From: an uncultured Opitutales bacterium
Lineage (GTDB): Bacteria; Verrucomicrobiota; Verrucomicrobiia; Opitutales; Seribacteraceae
Direction of reading: 5' to 3'
NCBI GenBank assembly: GCA_905478775.1
Contig: CAJQKB010000153.1
Location: 1 to 57,633, forward strand
DNA: 57,633 bases
The notes beneath the pieces are model-generated. The model was not told the DNA's origin. It searched no databases and saw only the letters and a list, made by a program, of their open reading frames with translations. The translations under genes and the position numbers were made by a program. Shown piece by piece: positions 47,278 through 56,257 of this stretch (position 1 is the first letter of the stretch; every line of letters begins with the position of its first letter).

Positions 47278-47928
47278 ATGAGCGAATCAGAAAATTCATG
47301 GAACTTACTCGAACAATGGTTTCCAGAATTATCTCCTGAAATTTGGCAACAACTTAAAGAGTACACTGCATTACTAAGGGAATGGAATGAAAAAATTAAT
47401 TTGGTCTCCCGCAAAGATATGGACCGATTGGAAACCAAGCATCTTGCCCATTGCCTAACTATTACCAATATCTTACGCCTCATGCCCAAAGCCCAAATCC
47501 TAGATGTGGGGACGGGAGGTGGACTACCGGGAATTCCACTTGCCATATGCTATCCTCAGGCACGCTTCACGCTACTTGATTCAATCGGGAAGAAGGTTAT
47601 GGTAGTGGAAGACATGGTACAACGTCTCGATTTAAAAAATGTGGAAATTCGCCGGGGTCGAGTCGAGGAATTACCCAAAAAGAAAACCTATGACTTTATC
47701 ATCGGACGTGCGGTTACCGCACTACCCACATTCTTCGGTTGGGTGAGTAATAAAATTCGAAAAGGGGCTAGAAATTCTCCCGCCAATGGAATCCTTTATC
47801 TAAAAGGAGGCGACTATACAGAAGAATTAAAAAGCTCAGGACTCCATCCGGCCAAGGTATGGAACTTGGACGAATCCCTTCCCCAAGCCGGGCTCGGGGA
47901 GAAATACTTAATCCACTTTAAAATATAA
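47278..47928 (+). CDS. rsmG: 16S rRNA (guanine-527-N7) methyltransferase
   Basis: 216 residues. It methylates G527 near the decoding site. Motifs: WNEKINLVSRKD, AQILDVGTGGGLPGIPLAI (SAM motif I), FTLLDSIGKKV and RGRVEEL with FIIGRAVTAL. Length is typical for GidB. Loss of RsmG gives low-level streptomycin resistance in other bacteria. Last of the HU-hisS-YkuE-like-aat-queF-kdsA run; its stop is inside a symmetric hairpin shared with the convergent sucD. Confidence 0.94.
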   Translation: MSESENSWNLLEQWFPELSPEIWQQLKEYTALLREWNEKINLVSRKDMDRLETKHLAHCLTITNILRLMPKAQILDVGTGGGLPGIPLAICYPQARFTLLDSIGKKVMVVEDMVQRLDLKNVEIRRGRVEELPKKKTYDFIIGRAVTALPTFFGWVSNKIRKGARNSPANGILYLKGGDYTEELKSSGLHPAKVWNLDESLPQAGLGEKYLIHFKI

Positions 47929-47947
47929 TCCTACATTAAGGATTATA
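47924..47947. terminator. Symmetric hairpin spanning the rsmG and sucD stop codons
   Basis: TATAATCCT (47924-47932) pairs perfectly with AGGATTATA (47939-47947), with loop ACATTA. It includes the rsmG TAA and the last codons of sucD, so it probably terminates both convergent transcripts. AT-rich with short T-tracts, so moderate strength. Confidence 0.55.
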
Positions 47948-48811
47948 AATTTTGAAGAGGGCTTCGGCGATATGAGAAGGAGTCTCGGCGACCGAGATTC
48001 CAGCATCGAGCATCGCTTCGACTTTCGCTTCGGCTGTTCCTTTTCCACCTGAAACAATTGCTCCGGCATGCCCCATACGACGACCCGGAGGTGCCGTACG
48101 ACCCGCGATGAAGGCGGCACATGGTTTATCTACATGTTCTTTGATAAAGGCAGCCGCTTCTTCCTCGGCAGTACCACCAATCTCTCCAATTAAGATAATG
48201 GCATCGGTATCTGGATCTTCGTGGAAAAGCTTAACCGCATCCAAGTGACTAGTTCCGTTGATCGGATCTCCACCGATTCCAATACAGGTGGATTGGCCAT
48301 GACCAGCCTGAGTAATTTGCCAAACCGCTTCGTAAGTCAAGGTACCCGAACGGGAAACAATCCCCACTTTTCCTGGCTTATGGATGTAACCTGGCATGAT
48401 ACCAATCTTACACTCACCTGGAGTAATAATGCCCGGACAGTTCGGACCGATTAAACGTGTATTAGAAGTAGCGAGACGGGCTTTTACTTCTGACATATCT
48501 CGCACTGGTATGCCTTCGGTTATGGCAATCACTAAGGGAATCTCCGCGTCAATTGCTTCCAAAATTGAATCTGCGGCAAAGGGAGGAGGGACATAAATCG
48601 CAGCCACATTGGCTCCTTCTTTCTCCACTGCATCCTTTACCGTATCAAATACCGGTACAGAATCTTGAAATTTTTGCCCGCCCTTGCCTGGGGTAACCCC
48701 CGCGACAACATTGGTGCCATATTCAATACATTGGGTGGTATGAAAACTTCCTGCACTTCCAGTAATGCCTTGCACAACCAGTCGGGTATCTTTGTTTACT
48801 AAAACGCTCAT
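47936..48811 (-). CDS. sucD: Succinyl-CoA ligase alpha subunit
   Basis: 291 residues. With SucC it couples succinyl-CoA hydrolysis to ATP or GTP formation in the citric acid cycle. The phosphohistidine loop is [15 protein letters not shown]. CoA-binding residues lie in [14 protein letters not shown] and the second domain starts [18 protein letters not shown]. Length is the norm. It follows sucC by 29 bases on the same strand. Confidence 0.96.
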   Translation of the reverse strand: MSVLVNKDTRLVVQGITGSAGSFHTTQCIEYGTNVVAGVTPGKGGQKFQDSVPVFDTVKDAVEKEGANVAAIYVPPPFAADSILEAIDAEIPLVIAITEGIPVRDMSEVKARLATSNTRLIGPNCPGIITPGECKIGIMPGYIHKPGKVGIVSRSGTLTYEAVWQITQAGHGQSTCIGIGGDPINGTSHLDAVKLFHEDPDTDAIILIGEIGGTAEEEAAAFIKEHVDKPCAAFIAGRTAPPGRRMGHAGAIVSGGKGTAEAKVEAMLDAGISVAETPSHIAEALFKIYNP

Positions 48812-48840
48812 TATAAATTTTTCTGTTAAAGGTGTCTGGA

Positions 48841-50034
48841 TTAATTGGCTTCCGCCGCCATTTGAACAATTTTCTCGGCTGCCTGGGAAAGTGAGTCCGC
48901 GGGCTCGAGGGCCAGCCCACTCTCCGCGAGTATCTTCTTACCCTGTTCCACATTGGTTCCTTCTAAACGGACCACTAAAGGTACTTTCATGTCAAGCTTG
49001 CGAGCAGCGTTCACAATTCCGGTGGCGATCACATCACATTTCATAATTCCACCAAAGATATTCACTAAAATTGCTTTCACTGAATCATCAGAAACGAGGA
49101 TACGAAATGCATTCTCAACCTGTTCTTCCGTTGCTCCTCCTCCCACATCAAGAAAATTTGCAGGCGATCCCCCATAGTGCTTGATGATATCCATTGTGGC
49201 CATGGCCAGACCGGCACCGTTTACCATGCAGGCTACATTTCCGTCGAGGGCGATATAATTCAAATCGAATTTGGATGCCTCCACTTCCTTGGAATCCTCT
49301 TCACTTTCATCACGGAGTTCAACCACATCGGGATGACGAAAAAGTGCGTTGGCATCAAAGTTAACTTTTGCATCCAAGGCCAACACATCACCATCGGGAG
49401 TGGTGACCAATGGATTGACTTCCACTTGAGAACAATCTTTCTCCCAAAAGAAAGCGTATAACTTAGTCACTAATTTCACACACTGCTTGAAGGAATCTCC
49501 ACTCAGTTCCAAACCAAATGCAATTTGCCGGGCTTGGAAAGAACGTAATCCAAGGGCAGGATCAATTAATACTTTTAAAATTTTCTCGGGGGAGCTTTCC
49601 GCTACCTCTTCAATATCCACACCTCCTTCGGTGGAGGCAATAATAACCGGCTTCGAGGTGGCACGGTCCATTAATACAGCGAGATAATATTCCTTTTCTA
49701 TGTCCGTGGCTTCATTGAAGTAAACAGTACTAACTTCTTTGCCTTCATCTCCAGTTTGTTTTGTAACCAAAACATTGCCTAGCATGGCCTCCGCTTTTTC
49801 TTTGGCCTCTTCTGGAGTAGAGACGACATGGACTCCCCCCTTGTATCCATCTTTAAAAGTACCCTTCCCTCTTCCACCAGCGTGGATTTGGGCTTTTACT
49901 ACAATAGCCTTACCTTCAGGCAGGCTAGAGATTGCTTGATCGAAATTTTCCGCGGATTGGGCAACGGTTCCGTTAGGAACTGCGACTCCGGCCTTCGCGA
50001 AGAGTTGTTTTGCTTGGTATTCGTGTATGTTCAT
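48841..50034 (-). CDS. sucC: Succinyl-CoA ligase [ADP/GDP-forming] beta subunit
   Basis: 397 residues. The N-terminal ATP-grasp domain starts [12 protein letters not shown] and has [21 protein letters not shown] and [17 protein letters not shown]-like residues hold magnesium. The C-terminal half has [13 protein letters not shown] and [13 protein letters not shown], the ligase motifs that contact SucD and CoA. The ADP or GDP preference is not decidable. First gene of the sucCD operon; the sulfatase gene ends 77 bases upstream of its start. Confidence 0.96.
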   Translation of the reverse strand: MNIHEYQAKQLFAKAGVAVPNGTVAQSAENFDQAISSLPEGKAIVVKAQIHAGGRGKGTFKDGYKGGVHVVSTPEEAKEKAEAMLGNVLVTKQTGDEGKEVSTVYFNEATDIEKEYYLAVLMDRATSKPVIIASTEGGVDIEEVAESSPEKILKVLIDPALGLRSFQARQIAFGLELSGDSFKQCVKLVTKLYAFFWEKDCSQVEVNPLVTTPDGDVLALDAKVNFDANALFRHPDVVELRDESEEDSKEVEASKFDLNYIALDGNVACMVNGAGLAMATMDIIKHYGGSPANFLDVGGGATEEQVENAFRILVSDDSVKAILVNIFGGIMKCDVIATGIVNAARKLDMKVPLVVRLEGTNVEQGKKILAESGLALEPADSLSQAAEKIVQMAAEAN

Positions 50035-50111
50035 GGGAAGAAGAAAATAAGGAGACTGACATGGTTAAAATTCCATTCAAGCCAATTCGATTTTTGAGCG
50101 AAAAAAATTAT

Positions 50112-51533
50112 CTAAAAAGAGCCGAGACGGGGAGGATCGGGGTCCATGGAAAGAACCGAAGCGTCAAAACATTTCAAAACAAGTTCCTGCTTCCGTTGAG
50201 CGTGAACAGGACTGTCCCAAAGATTAAAAAACTCATCCGGGTCCTCCATTAAATCATAAAGTTCCCCCTGATTGGTTCCATGGTATACCACGACCTTCCA
50301 ACTTTTTGTGCGGAGCATCGTACCGTATGCCTCACTATGCGTCCATGCATTATAATATTCTGCATAGACTTGTTCCCGGCAAAATTCATTCTCTTCCCCA
50401 CCAATAAGGAGTGGGAGTAAACTACTGCCTTGCACCGCGGAAGGAATTACCAATCCGGCTGCTTCCAAAAAAGTGGGCATCAAATCGACCAATTCAACGA
50501 ATCCATCCACCCGGCGGTTTTCCACAATACCACCATTGGGCCACCTCATAATCAGAGGCACTCTCATTTGACAGTCGTAAAAATGGGGTCCCTTAAAATA
50601 AATTCCATGGTCGCCTAGCATTTCCCCGTGATCTGACATGAACACAACCAGTGTATCATCAGCCTGCCCCGATTCCTCCAAAGCCTGCAAAATTCGCCCC
50701 ACCTGATCGTCGATCAGAGAAACCATCGCCATGTAAGCAGCATAAACCAATCTCTTGTCGTCTTCAGTCATCGATTCAACCTGAAATTCCCCGGGGGTAT
50801 TATGGGCCCAGATCCGATCCAGTTTTTGGAAAGTGGTTTTTGCATCGGCCTCATCCGCGTGCACACTTGGCAAAGGCATATCGTCAGGATTAAATTGATT
50901 CAGATATTCCTTTGGCGGATCAAAGGGATGGTGTGGATCAAAACAGTTAAAGCTAAAAAACCAGGGTTTTCCATTTTCTTTCTTGATAAAGTCGATCGTT
51001 TTTTCGGCACACCATGTGGTTTGACTAAACTCCGCTGGTGGACCAATTTGCACATAGGGACTGATTTTCTCACCCTGTAAATCAAACCAGTCCTGTCCTT
51101 TTTCCGTGAGCCATTTAGTATATTCATTTTCCTCCCAGTCCGGTTGTGGATGGTGGGACCAATGAAATGGATCATACCCGTCGTCGGTTCTTTTTTCCAC
51201 TTTTCCGTCCGAGCAGGAGGCCAAATGAAGTTTTCCCGCCAAGCCACACCGGTACCCCGCATCCGAAAAAATCTTGGAGACGAGTACCTCATCCCCAGGG
51301 ATGGACTGGCCATTCTGCCGACAGCGGGTAGTTCGAGGATATCGGCCGGTCAAAAAAGAAGCCCGACTGGGGGCACAGACTGGGCTTTGACAATAAGCAT
51401 TATTAAAGGTGGTTCCCTGACCGATCAGTTTGTCTAAATGAGGAGTTTGTGCGTGGTCATTGCCGAGAGCCAAAATCGTGTCAAATCTTTGCTGATCGGT
51501 ACAAATCCATAAAATATTAGGTCTACTTGACAT
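50112..51533 (-). CDS. Type I formylglycine-dependent sulfatase without signal peptide
   Basis: 473 residues. The formylglycine motif is C53-A-P-S-R57 in CQSPVCAPSRASFLTGRYP, with metal-binding NILWICTDQQ at the start and VVFMSDHGEMLGDHG near residue 300. DGFVELVDLMPTFLEAAGL is typical of sulfatase C-termini. It cleaves sulfate esters, most often from sulfated polysaccharides. It opens directly with the metal motif and has no signal peptide, so it appears cytosolic, unlike many algal-polysaccharide sulfatases. The divergent MFS transporter gene could supply substrate. No maturase gene is in the window. Confidence 0.93.
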   Translation of the reverse strand: MSSRPNILWICTDQQRFDTILALGNDHAQTPHLDKLIGQGTTFNNAYCQSPVCAPSRASFLTGRYPRTTRCRQNGQSIPGDEVLVSKIFSDAGYRCGLAGKLHLASCSDGKVEKRTDDGYDPFHWSHHPQPDWEENEYTKWLTEKGQDWFDLQGEKISPYVQIGPPAEFSQTTWCAEKTIDFIKKENGKPWFFSFNCFDPHHPFDPPKEYLNQFNPDDMPLPSVHADEADAKTTFQKLDRIWAHNTPGEFQVESMTEDDKRLVYAAYMAMVSLIDDQVGRILQALEESGQADDTLVVFMSDHGEMLGDHGIYFKGPHFYDCQMRVPLIMRWPNGGIVENRRVDGFVELVDLMPTFLEAAGLVIPSAVQGSSLLPLLIGGEENEFCREQVYAEYYNAWTHSEAYGTMLRTKSWKVVVYHGTNQGELYDLMEDPDEFFNLWDSPVHAQRKQELVLKCFDASVLSMDPDPPRLGSF

Positions 51534-51633
51534 AAAATAATCAGAATCGGCTTGCTTGTTTCATAGCAAGTGAATTGTGAGTTATCTTGCAAATTCAAAT
51601 TATTAATTTTTAAAAAATTTCTTGGCACCATCA

Positions 51634-52974
51634 GTGAAAACTAAAGACATAAGCAAAATAGCTCAGCGTAATTTGAGTCTCTTTATTTGTTTTCGCATGC
51701 TTTTCAACGCCCGCTTTTATTACCCAGTATACGCCCTGATCTTTTTGGAACATGGATTGAGCTGGGAAGATTTCGGCATTCTGAATGCAATTTGGGCACT
51801 TACCATCATTATTCTCGAAGTCCCTTCGGGTGCACTGGCCGATACTTTGGGCAGAAAAAAACTCTTGGTTCTTGCCGCAATTTGTATGGTGGTGGAAATG
51901 GTAGCCCTTCTGTTCGCTCCTATGAATGGAAGCGAATATGTATTTCTTCTTTTTGCACTCAACCGAATCGTGAGTGGCTTAGCGGAGGCCGCGGCCAGCG
52001 GAGCAGATGAAGCCCTGGCCTATGATTCTCTTAAAGAAGCGGGGTTAGAAAAGAATTGGGGCAAGGCCCTTGAAAAAGCACAACGGTTCACCTCCTTAGC
52101 ATTTTTCTTTGCCATGATGACTGGTTCCGCATTTTACGATTCTTCCTTCATTAACTCATGCCTGAATGGACTCGGAATTAATTTCTCCATCACGGCGGAA
52201 ACCGCAGTTAAGGCTCCCATTTTTCTGACTTTTATTTCTTCCCTTGTCGTATTAGGGGCAGCATTGGCAATGAAAGACCCTTTTGAAACCGAAAAAATGG
52301 GGGCATGGGAAACCATGAAGTTATCTTTCCGAAAAACCGTGGAAGCAGGTTCGTGGATTTGGAAAACTCCCCTCCCCTTTGGCATTCTTCTCGCGGCAAT
52401 GGCACTGGATAATGTAATCAGACAATTCCTTACTATTGCGAGTGCTTATTGGAATGTAATCGAACTCCCGCTGGCCACCTTTGGTCTCGTCGCTTCAGGG
52501 ATGTCATTGATGGGCGTCTTCATTCCCCGCTTCGCCCGTCTGTTAGCAGATCGATTTTCTCCCAATCAAAACTTTTTTCTCCTCTGCCCGCTCTTATTTG
52601 TGGGACTGTACGGTATTAGTTATGCCTTTCCCTATTGGGGTATTGTGCCCGCGATTCTACTCTACGCGACCATGCAAATAATGAATTACCTGGTCAGTCG
52701 GTACCTCAACGAAGAAGCATCTTCAGATAGACGAGCCACCGTATTGAGCTTTCGCGGACTGTCCACCAACCTTTCTTATGGGGCAGTTTCCATTCTCTAT
52801 TCCGGATTAATTGCCTGGATCAAAACCGAGGGGATCCCCGCACAAGTGATGGGAAGGAAGATGAATGAACAGGATGCCGTCTTTGTACAATCGCTTGGTT
52901 GGTTTCCGTGGTATTTTATAATCACCCTTATTTTAGTGGTCATTTTTTACCGACTACGCTTTCGAAAAAATTAA
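51634..52974 (+). CDS. MFS transporter, 12 membrane helices
   Basis: 446 residues from the GTG at 51634; a TTG at 51622 is an alternative and the first ATG is well inside helix 1. The MFS motif A-like LADTLGRKKLLVLAA (GRKK) follows helix 2, and about 12 hydrophobic segments are evident. DGRAT-like ASSDRRATVLSFRGLSTN resembles the helix 10-11 loop found in TetA/YxlH-type drug or sugar MFS proteins. The substrate is unknown. It is divergent from the sulfatase, so uptake of sulfated sugars is an inference. Confidence 0.85.
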   Translation: MKTKDISKIAQRNLSLFICFRMLFNARFYYPVYALIFLEHGLSWEDFGILNAIWALTIIILEVPSGALADTLGRKKLLVLAAICMVVEMVALLFAPMNGSEYVFLLFALNRIVSGLAEAAASGADEALAYDSLKEAGLEKNWGKALEKAQRFTSLAFFFAMMTGSAFYDSSFINSCLNGLGINFSITAETAVKAPIFLTFISSLVVLGAALAMKDPFETEKMGAWETMKLSFRKTVEAGSWIWKTPLPFGILLAAMALDNVIRQFLTIASAYWNVIELPLATFGLVASGMSLMGVFIPRFARLLADRFSPNQNFFLLCPLLFVGLYGISYAFPYWGIVPAILLYATMQIMNYLVSRYLNEEASSDRRATVLSFRGLSTNLSYGAVSILYSGLIAWIKTEGIPAQVMGRKMNEQDAVFVQSLGWFPWYFIITLILVVIFYRLRFRKN

Positions 52975-53027
52975 ACCAGTCCACTCTTCTTACTTGAATT
53001 TCAAGGAACAGAGGTAAGAATAAACAA

Positions 53028-54311
53028 ATGCACATAAAAACCATATTCACTACCCTGTTTTTTTCCCTTTTTCTAAATATAAGTCTTGTATTTGCGATTG
53101 ACTGGAATCAATACCATGGACGACGGTCGGATAATAAGACCGATGAAAGACTGACCTCCACTACATGGCTAGAAAAATCAGGCTCCCCAAAATGGAAAAT
53201 CTCCACCCCCTTGGGGTTCAGTTCTTTTTCCACCGAGGGATCCCGTGCCTTCACCCTGATTGCAGAAGAGGACGAGGACGGACTGATGCGCGAAGTATGC
53301 ATAGCCTTGGACACAAAATCCGGCAAGCGCCTTTGGAGCAGCTGGCTTTGCCGAATGGATTATAAGAGCGGTGGGGGAAACTCGGGGGCACCCGGGAATA
53401 ATGGTGGGGATGGTCCAAGATCTACTCCCTCGGTCTTGAATGGAAAGGTATGGGTCTACGATTCGGACATGAACCTTTATTGCATGAACGCGGCCAGTGG
53501 AAAAATAATCTGGGATGTGAAGGTATTAAAAGAACACAACGGACAAAATATAAAATGGAAAAATTCCTCCGCTCCCCTCATTGAAGGAGATCTGGTAATT
53601 GTTTATGGTGGAGGACCTGGACAAAGCCTGCTCGCCTTCCAGCGGGACACCGGAAAGCTCGCCTGGAAAACCGGGGATGAAACCGCCACCCACGCCACGC
53701 CCATTGCCACTACCATTCATGGGGTCAGGCAAGTAATTTTCTTCTGCACATCGGGTCTGGTTTCAGTCGACCCCAAAAGTGGCCGCGAGCTTTGGCGTCA
53801 GGCATTTCCCTTCAAGGTTTCCACCGCCGCTTCTCCGGTGGTCGCCGGCGACATGATCTACTGTTCGGCCGGGTACGGTGTCGGGGCGGGGCTCTATAAA
53901 ATCAGCAGAAAAGGAACCCGCTTCTCCAGCTCCGAGATTTGGCGCAAAAAGAATGACATGTTTAACCACTGGAGTACCCCGCTCTACCATGACGGACATC
54001 TATATGGTATGTTCAGTTTTAAAAAATATGGAAATGGACCTCTTCAGTGCGTTGAGTTAAAATCAGGTAAGATTAAGTGGAGCCAGGATGGATATGGGCC
54101 CGGCAATGTTATTTTATCGGGCGATCACTTGATTGCCCTTGCCGATGACGGCGTTCTTTCTTTGGTCAAGGCCACTCCTTCGAAATATACGGAATTGGCT
54201 CGAAAAAAAGTGCTCGATGGAAAATGCTGGAGCACTCCCATCCTGAGTAACGGATTGGTCTTTGCCCGGAGTACCTCCGAAGCAGTCTGCCTCGACGCAG
54301 GGAAACGCTAA
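53028..54311 (+). CDS. Secreted PQQ-like beta-propeller repeat protein
   Basis: 427 residues with a signal peptide (KTIFTTLFFSLFLNISLVFA, then ID). The mature protein opens with WNQYHGRRSDNKT and carries repeated GKxLW/GKIIWDV/GKLAWKT/GRELWRQ blade motifs, each ending in 'SGK..W'. The propeller is probably seven-bladed. PQQ-binding catalytic residues of dehydrogenases are not evident, so it is likely a scaffold or a ligand-binding protein. Proteins of this kind are abundant in Verrucomicrobia and Planctomycetes. Locally richer in G and C than its neighbours. Confidence 0.88.
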   Translation: MHIKTIFTTLFFSLFLNISLVFAIDWNQYHGRRSDNKTDERLTSTTWLEKSGSPKWKISTPLGFSSFSTEGSRAFTLIAEEDEDGLMREVCIALDTKSGKRLWSSWLCRMDYKSGGGNSGAPGNNGGDGPRSTPSVLNGKVWVYDSDMNLYCMNAASGKIIWDVKVLKEHNGQNIKWKNSSAPLIEGDLVIVYGGGPGQSLLAFQRDTGKLAWKTGDETATHATPIATTIHGVRQVIFFCTSGLVSVDPKSGRELWRQAFPFKVSTAASPVVAGDMIYCSAGYGVGAGLYKISRKGTRFSSSEIWRKKNDMFNHWSTPLYHDGHLYGMFSFKKYGNGPLQCVELKSGKIKWSQDGYGPGNVILSGDHLIALADDGVLSLVKATPSKYTELARKKVLDGKCWSTPILSNGLVFARSTSEAVCLDAGKR

Positions 54312-54313
54312 GA

Positions 54314-54530
54314 TTGATTCGAGTCGCCCGACGCAGTACAACCTTTCCGTCTGTCGTATCGACCACGAGATCTCTGGTACCCCAGGTCCATCACATCGTC
54401 CCGCCAGATAGAAACTCTTTGGTTGTATTCCGAGTTTACTTCACGATTCAAGAAATCTGGATTTCGTCCAATTTATTCAAAAATTCTCTCCTCCAGTGTT
54501 CAAGTGGGTTCATCGATGGTAATAGTTTCT
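54314..54530 (-). pseudogene. Possible decayed protein-coding fragment
   Basis: On the minus strand one frame reads with a protein-like character but has stops: TIDEPT, stop, TLEERIFE, stop, IGRNPDFLNREVNSEYN, then QRVSIWRDDVMDLG. At a run of four C (54380-54383, plus strand) dropping one base continues as TRDLVVDTTDGKVVLRRAT. The composition is richer in G/C than typical intergenic DNA here. The family is not recognised, and chance reading is possible. The 54531-54689 remainder of this gap shows nothing I can name. Confidence 0.25.
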
Positions 54531-54689
54531 TACTTTATTACACGACTTAGCTCATGGAATTGAGCTTGGAAAAGTTTCACTTTTTCAAAACCAATAAGAA
54601 AAAAAAAGTCTCCACCTTCTTACAATAACCTTATTTCGGTGATTTCTTCTGTCTTGCTAACTGTCTCTTTCCAATGAAATTAATATGAC

Positions 54690-55130
54690 ATGAAAAAGAA
54701 AACAAACTCAGGAGAAGAGACCATCAAATCGATTCGAAGAAATTCCGCCTATAATTCAAGTCGCACCCTTGTACTCATTTTCTGCGTGGTTTTAGGATTA
54801 AGTATGCTCGCCACTGCCTATTGGTTATCGCAAAATTTACCTCAAAATGCTCAGATTGCGGTTCTGTTTATTACCGTATTGATGGGAGTATTATCAGGAG
54901 TTAATTTATTTCATTTCCTGCATGCACATTATGATCAGAGTGACGCTCTTATTCAAGTTGCCAAGTTTCAAGAACGTTCACTCAAACATCGAAATAATGC
55001 ACTCTCACTTGTCGAAAAAATTCGAGAAGAAGTCGATGAGGAAAACCAACAAGAACAAAAAGTGAGGGCTTTTGTTCAGGATGAAACAATGGAGTCGATC
55101 GAGAAACCAAGCGAAGAAGAAAATCAATAG
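54690..55130 (+). CDS. Small two-helix membrane protein with cytosolic coiled-coil tail
   Basis: 146 residues; I do not recognise a family. Two hydrophobic segments (TLVLIFCVVLGLSMLATAYW and AQIAVLFITVLMGVLSGVN, about 26-72) sit between a basic N-terminus (KKKTNSGEETIKSIRRN, which places it inside) and an acidic, Gln/Glu-rich helix from about 80 to 146 (IREEVDEENQQEQKV). It is probably an inner-membrane hairpin with its tail in the cytosol. It is a single gene, followed directly by an inverted repeat. Confidence 0.65.
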   Translation: MKKKTNSGEETIKSIRRNSAYNSSRTLVLIFCVVLGLSMLATAYWLSQNLPQNAQIAVLFITVLMGVLSGVNLFHFLHAHYDQSDALIQVAKFQERSLKHRNNALSLVEKIREEVDEENQQEQKVRAFVQDETMESIEKPSEEENQ

Positions 55131-55152
55131 TTTCTTACACTTGTGTAAGGAA
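55131..55152. terminator. Inverted repeat after the two-helix membrane protein gene
   Basis: TTTCTTACAC (55131-55140) pairs with GTGTAAGGAA (55143-55152), with one T-G pair, directly after the stop codon at 55130. It lacks a T-run, so it is a possible weak terminator or operator. The following 55153-55294 shows nothing else. Confidence 0.4.
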
Positions 55153-55294
55153 CCAAAGTCCAGTTGTCGATACGCTTAGGATGAAAATAAAGGAGAATAA
55201 GTTAGTGATCATATTTAATTAAGGGATTTAATAATGTATTTACACTAAATAGGTATCTATGTCAAAATAATCTGAAATTTATTTTTACATTTAT

Positions 55295-56257
55295 TTATTT
55301 CTCGCGGGTTAACCCCAAGAAATAAGCAATCGATTGAAGTACTCCCTCGCGTAAAGAGGTCTGTGGCATCAGGGGAAATACCTTTCGGGTTGCCTCGTCA
55401 TTTAATTCATAAATGAAGGGAGAAGGTTCCGCATCCGAGGAAAAATTAATCTCCGGTTTATCAATTTCGAAATGTACCGATTCTTTTTTGATGGTTTCGA
55501 TAAAATGCTCAATCGAATGGGTTTCTCCTAAAAGGTTAAAAACACCGTATCCGGAAAATGGATCAATCGCAGCACGGGCAAATCCTGCCCCCACATCCAA
55601 GGAAAAATGGTAATGCTCTTTCCCTCGATAGGGTACCTCAAAAGGCTCGCCCACTACAATTGCCTTAATTGCAGAAGTCATGGCAGCAGTAAAACCCCGA
55701 TCTCTCCCAGGACCATATGTAGTGGCAAGGCGAAGACATACTGTGGCTACACCGGTGGCTTGGTGAAAAGCCTGTGCCATTCCCTCCCCGGCCACTTTCC
55801 AGTACCCGTATAAATTAAATGGATGGTAGGGATCTTCCGGGCGGACTCCTTCCGGTCCATAAAGAGAACGAGCCCCATTTACTGCACTCGAACTGGCAAA
55901 GACAAATCGTTCCAATGGTCTTTTCAATCGGGTACAGGCTTGAAACAAGTGAGCAGTCCCAATCACATTTATATCCAAGCCCTTCATAGGGTAATCCCGA
56001 CAGTCAGGAGTCTGCAACGCCCCAAGGTGAATCACATGGGTGGGCTGTACTTCCTCAACTACCCGTGCAATGCTTTCTGGGTCGGAAAGATCTCCAGAAA
56101 TACATTGATAATCGTTTTTCTCTTCGCTCCCAATGGGAATCGATCGATTGAAACCAAAAATTTCTCCCGATCCCTCAGACAACAAAAAGTCCACGGCATG
56201 GGTCCCAATACACCCGGTCGAACCGGTAATTAAAATCCTGCGCTTTTCTATACTCAT
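55295..56257 (-). CDS. NAD-dependent epimerase/dehydratase
   Basis: 320 residues, an extended SDR: GSTGCIGTHAVDFLL (GxxGxxG), the SSSAVNGARS active-site serine region and YGYWKVAGE (YxxxK). The segment VCLRLATTYGPGRDRG matches the UDP-glucose 4-epimerase-like branch. The substrate is not decidable. Its ATG overlaps the mgtE stop in ATGA (56257-56254), so it is coupled to mgtE on the minus strand; the functional link is unclear. Confidence 0.85.
   Translation of the reverse strand: MSIEKRRILITGSTGCIGTHAVDFLLSEGSGEIFGFNRSIPIGSEEKNDYQCISGDLSDPESIARVVEEVQPTHVIHLGALQTPDCRDYPMKGLDINVIGTAHLFQACTRLKRPLERFVFASSSAVNGARSLYGPEGVRPEDPYHPFNLYGYWKVAGEGMAQAFHQATGVATVCLRLATTYGPGRDRGFTAAMTSAIKAIVVGEPFEVPYRGKEHYHFSLDVGAGFARAAIDPFSGYGVFNLLGETHSIEHFIETIKKESVHFEIDKPEINFSSDAEPSPFIYELNDEATRKVFPLMPQTSLREGVLQSIAYFLGLTREK

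Noticed and set aside
4836-54388. Shared near-palindrome CTGGTNCCCCAGGTC at 4836-4850 and 54374-54388 (14 of 15 bases equal)
   Set aside because: In a 57-kb window many 14-of-15 matches are expected by chance, and there is no shared context, so it is not a repeat family.
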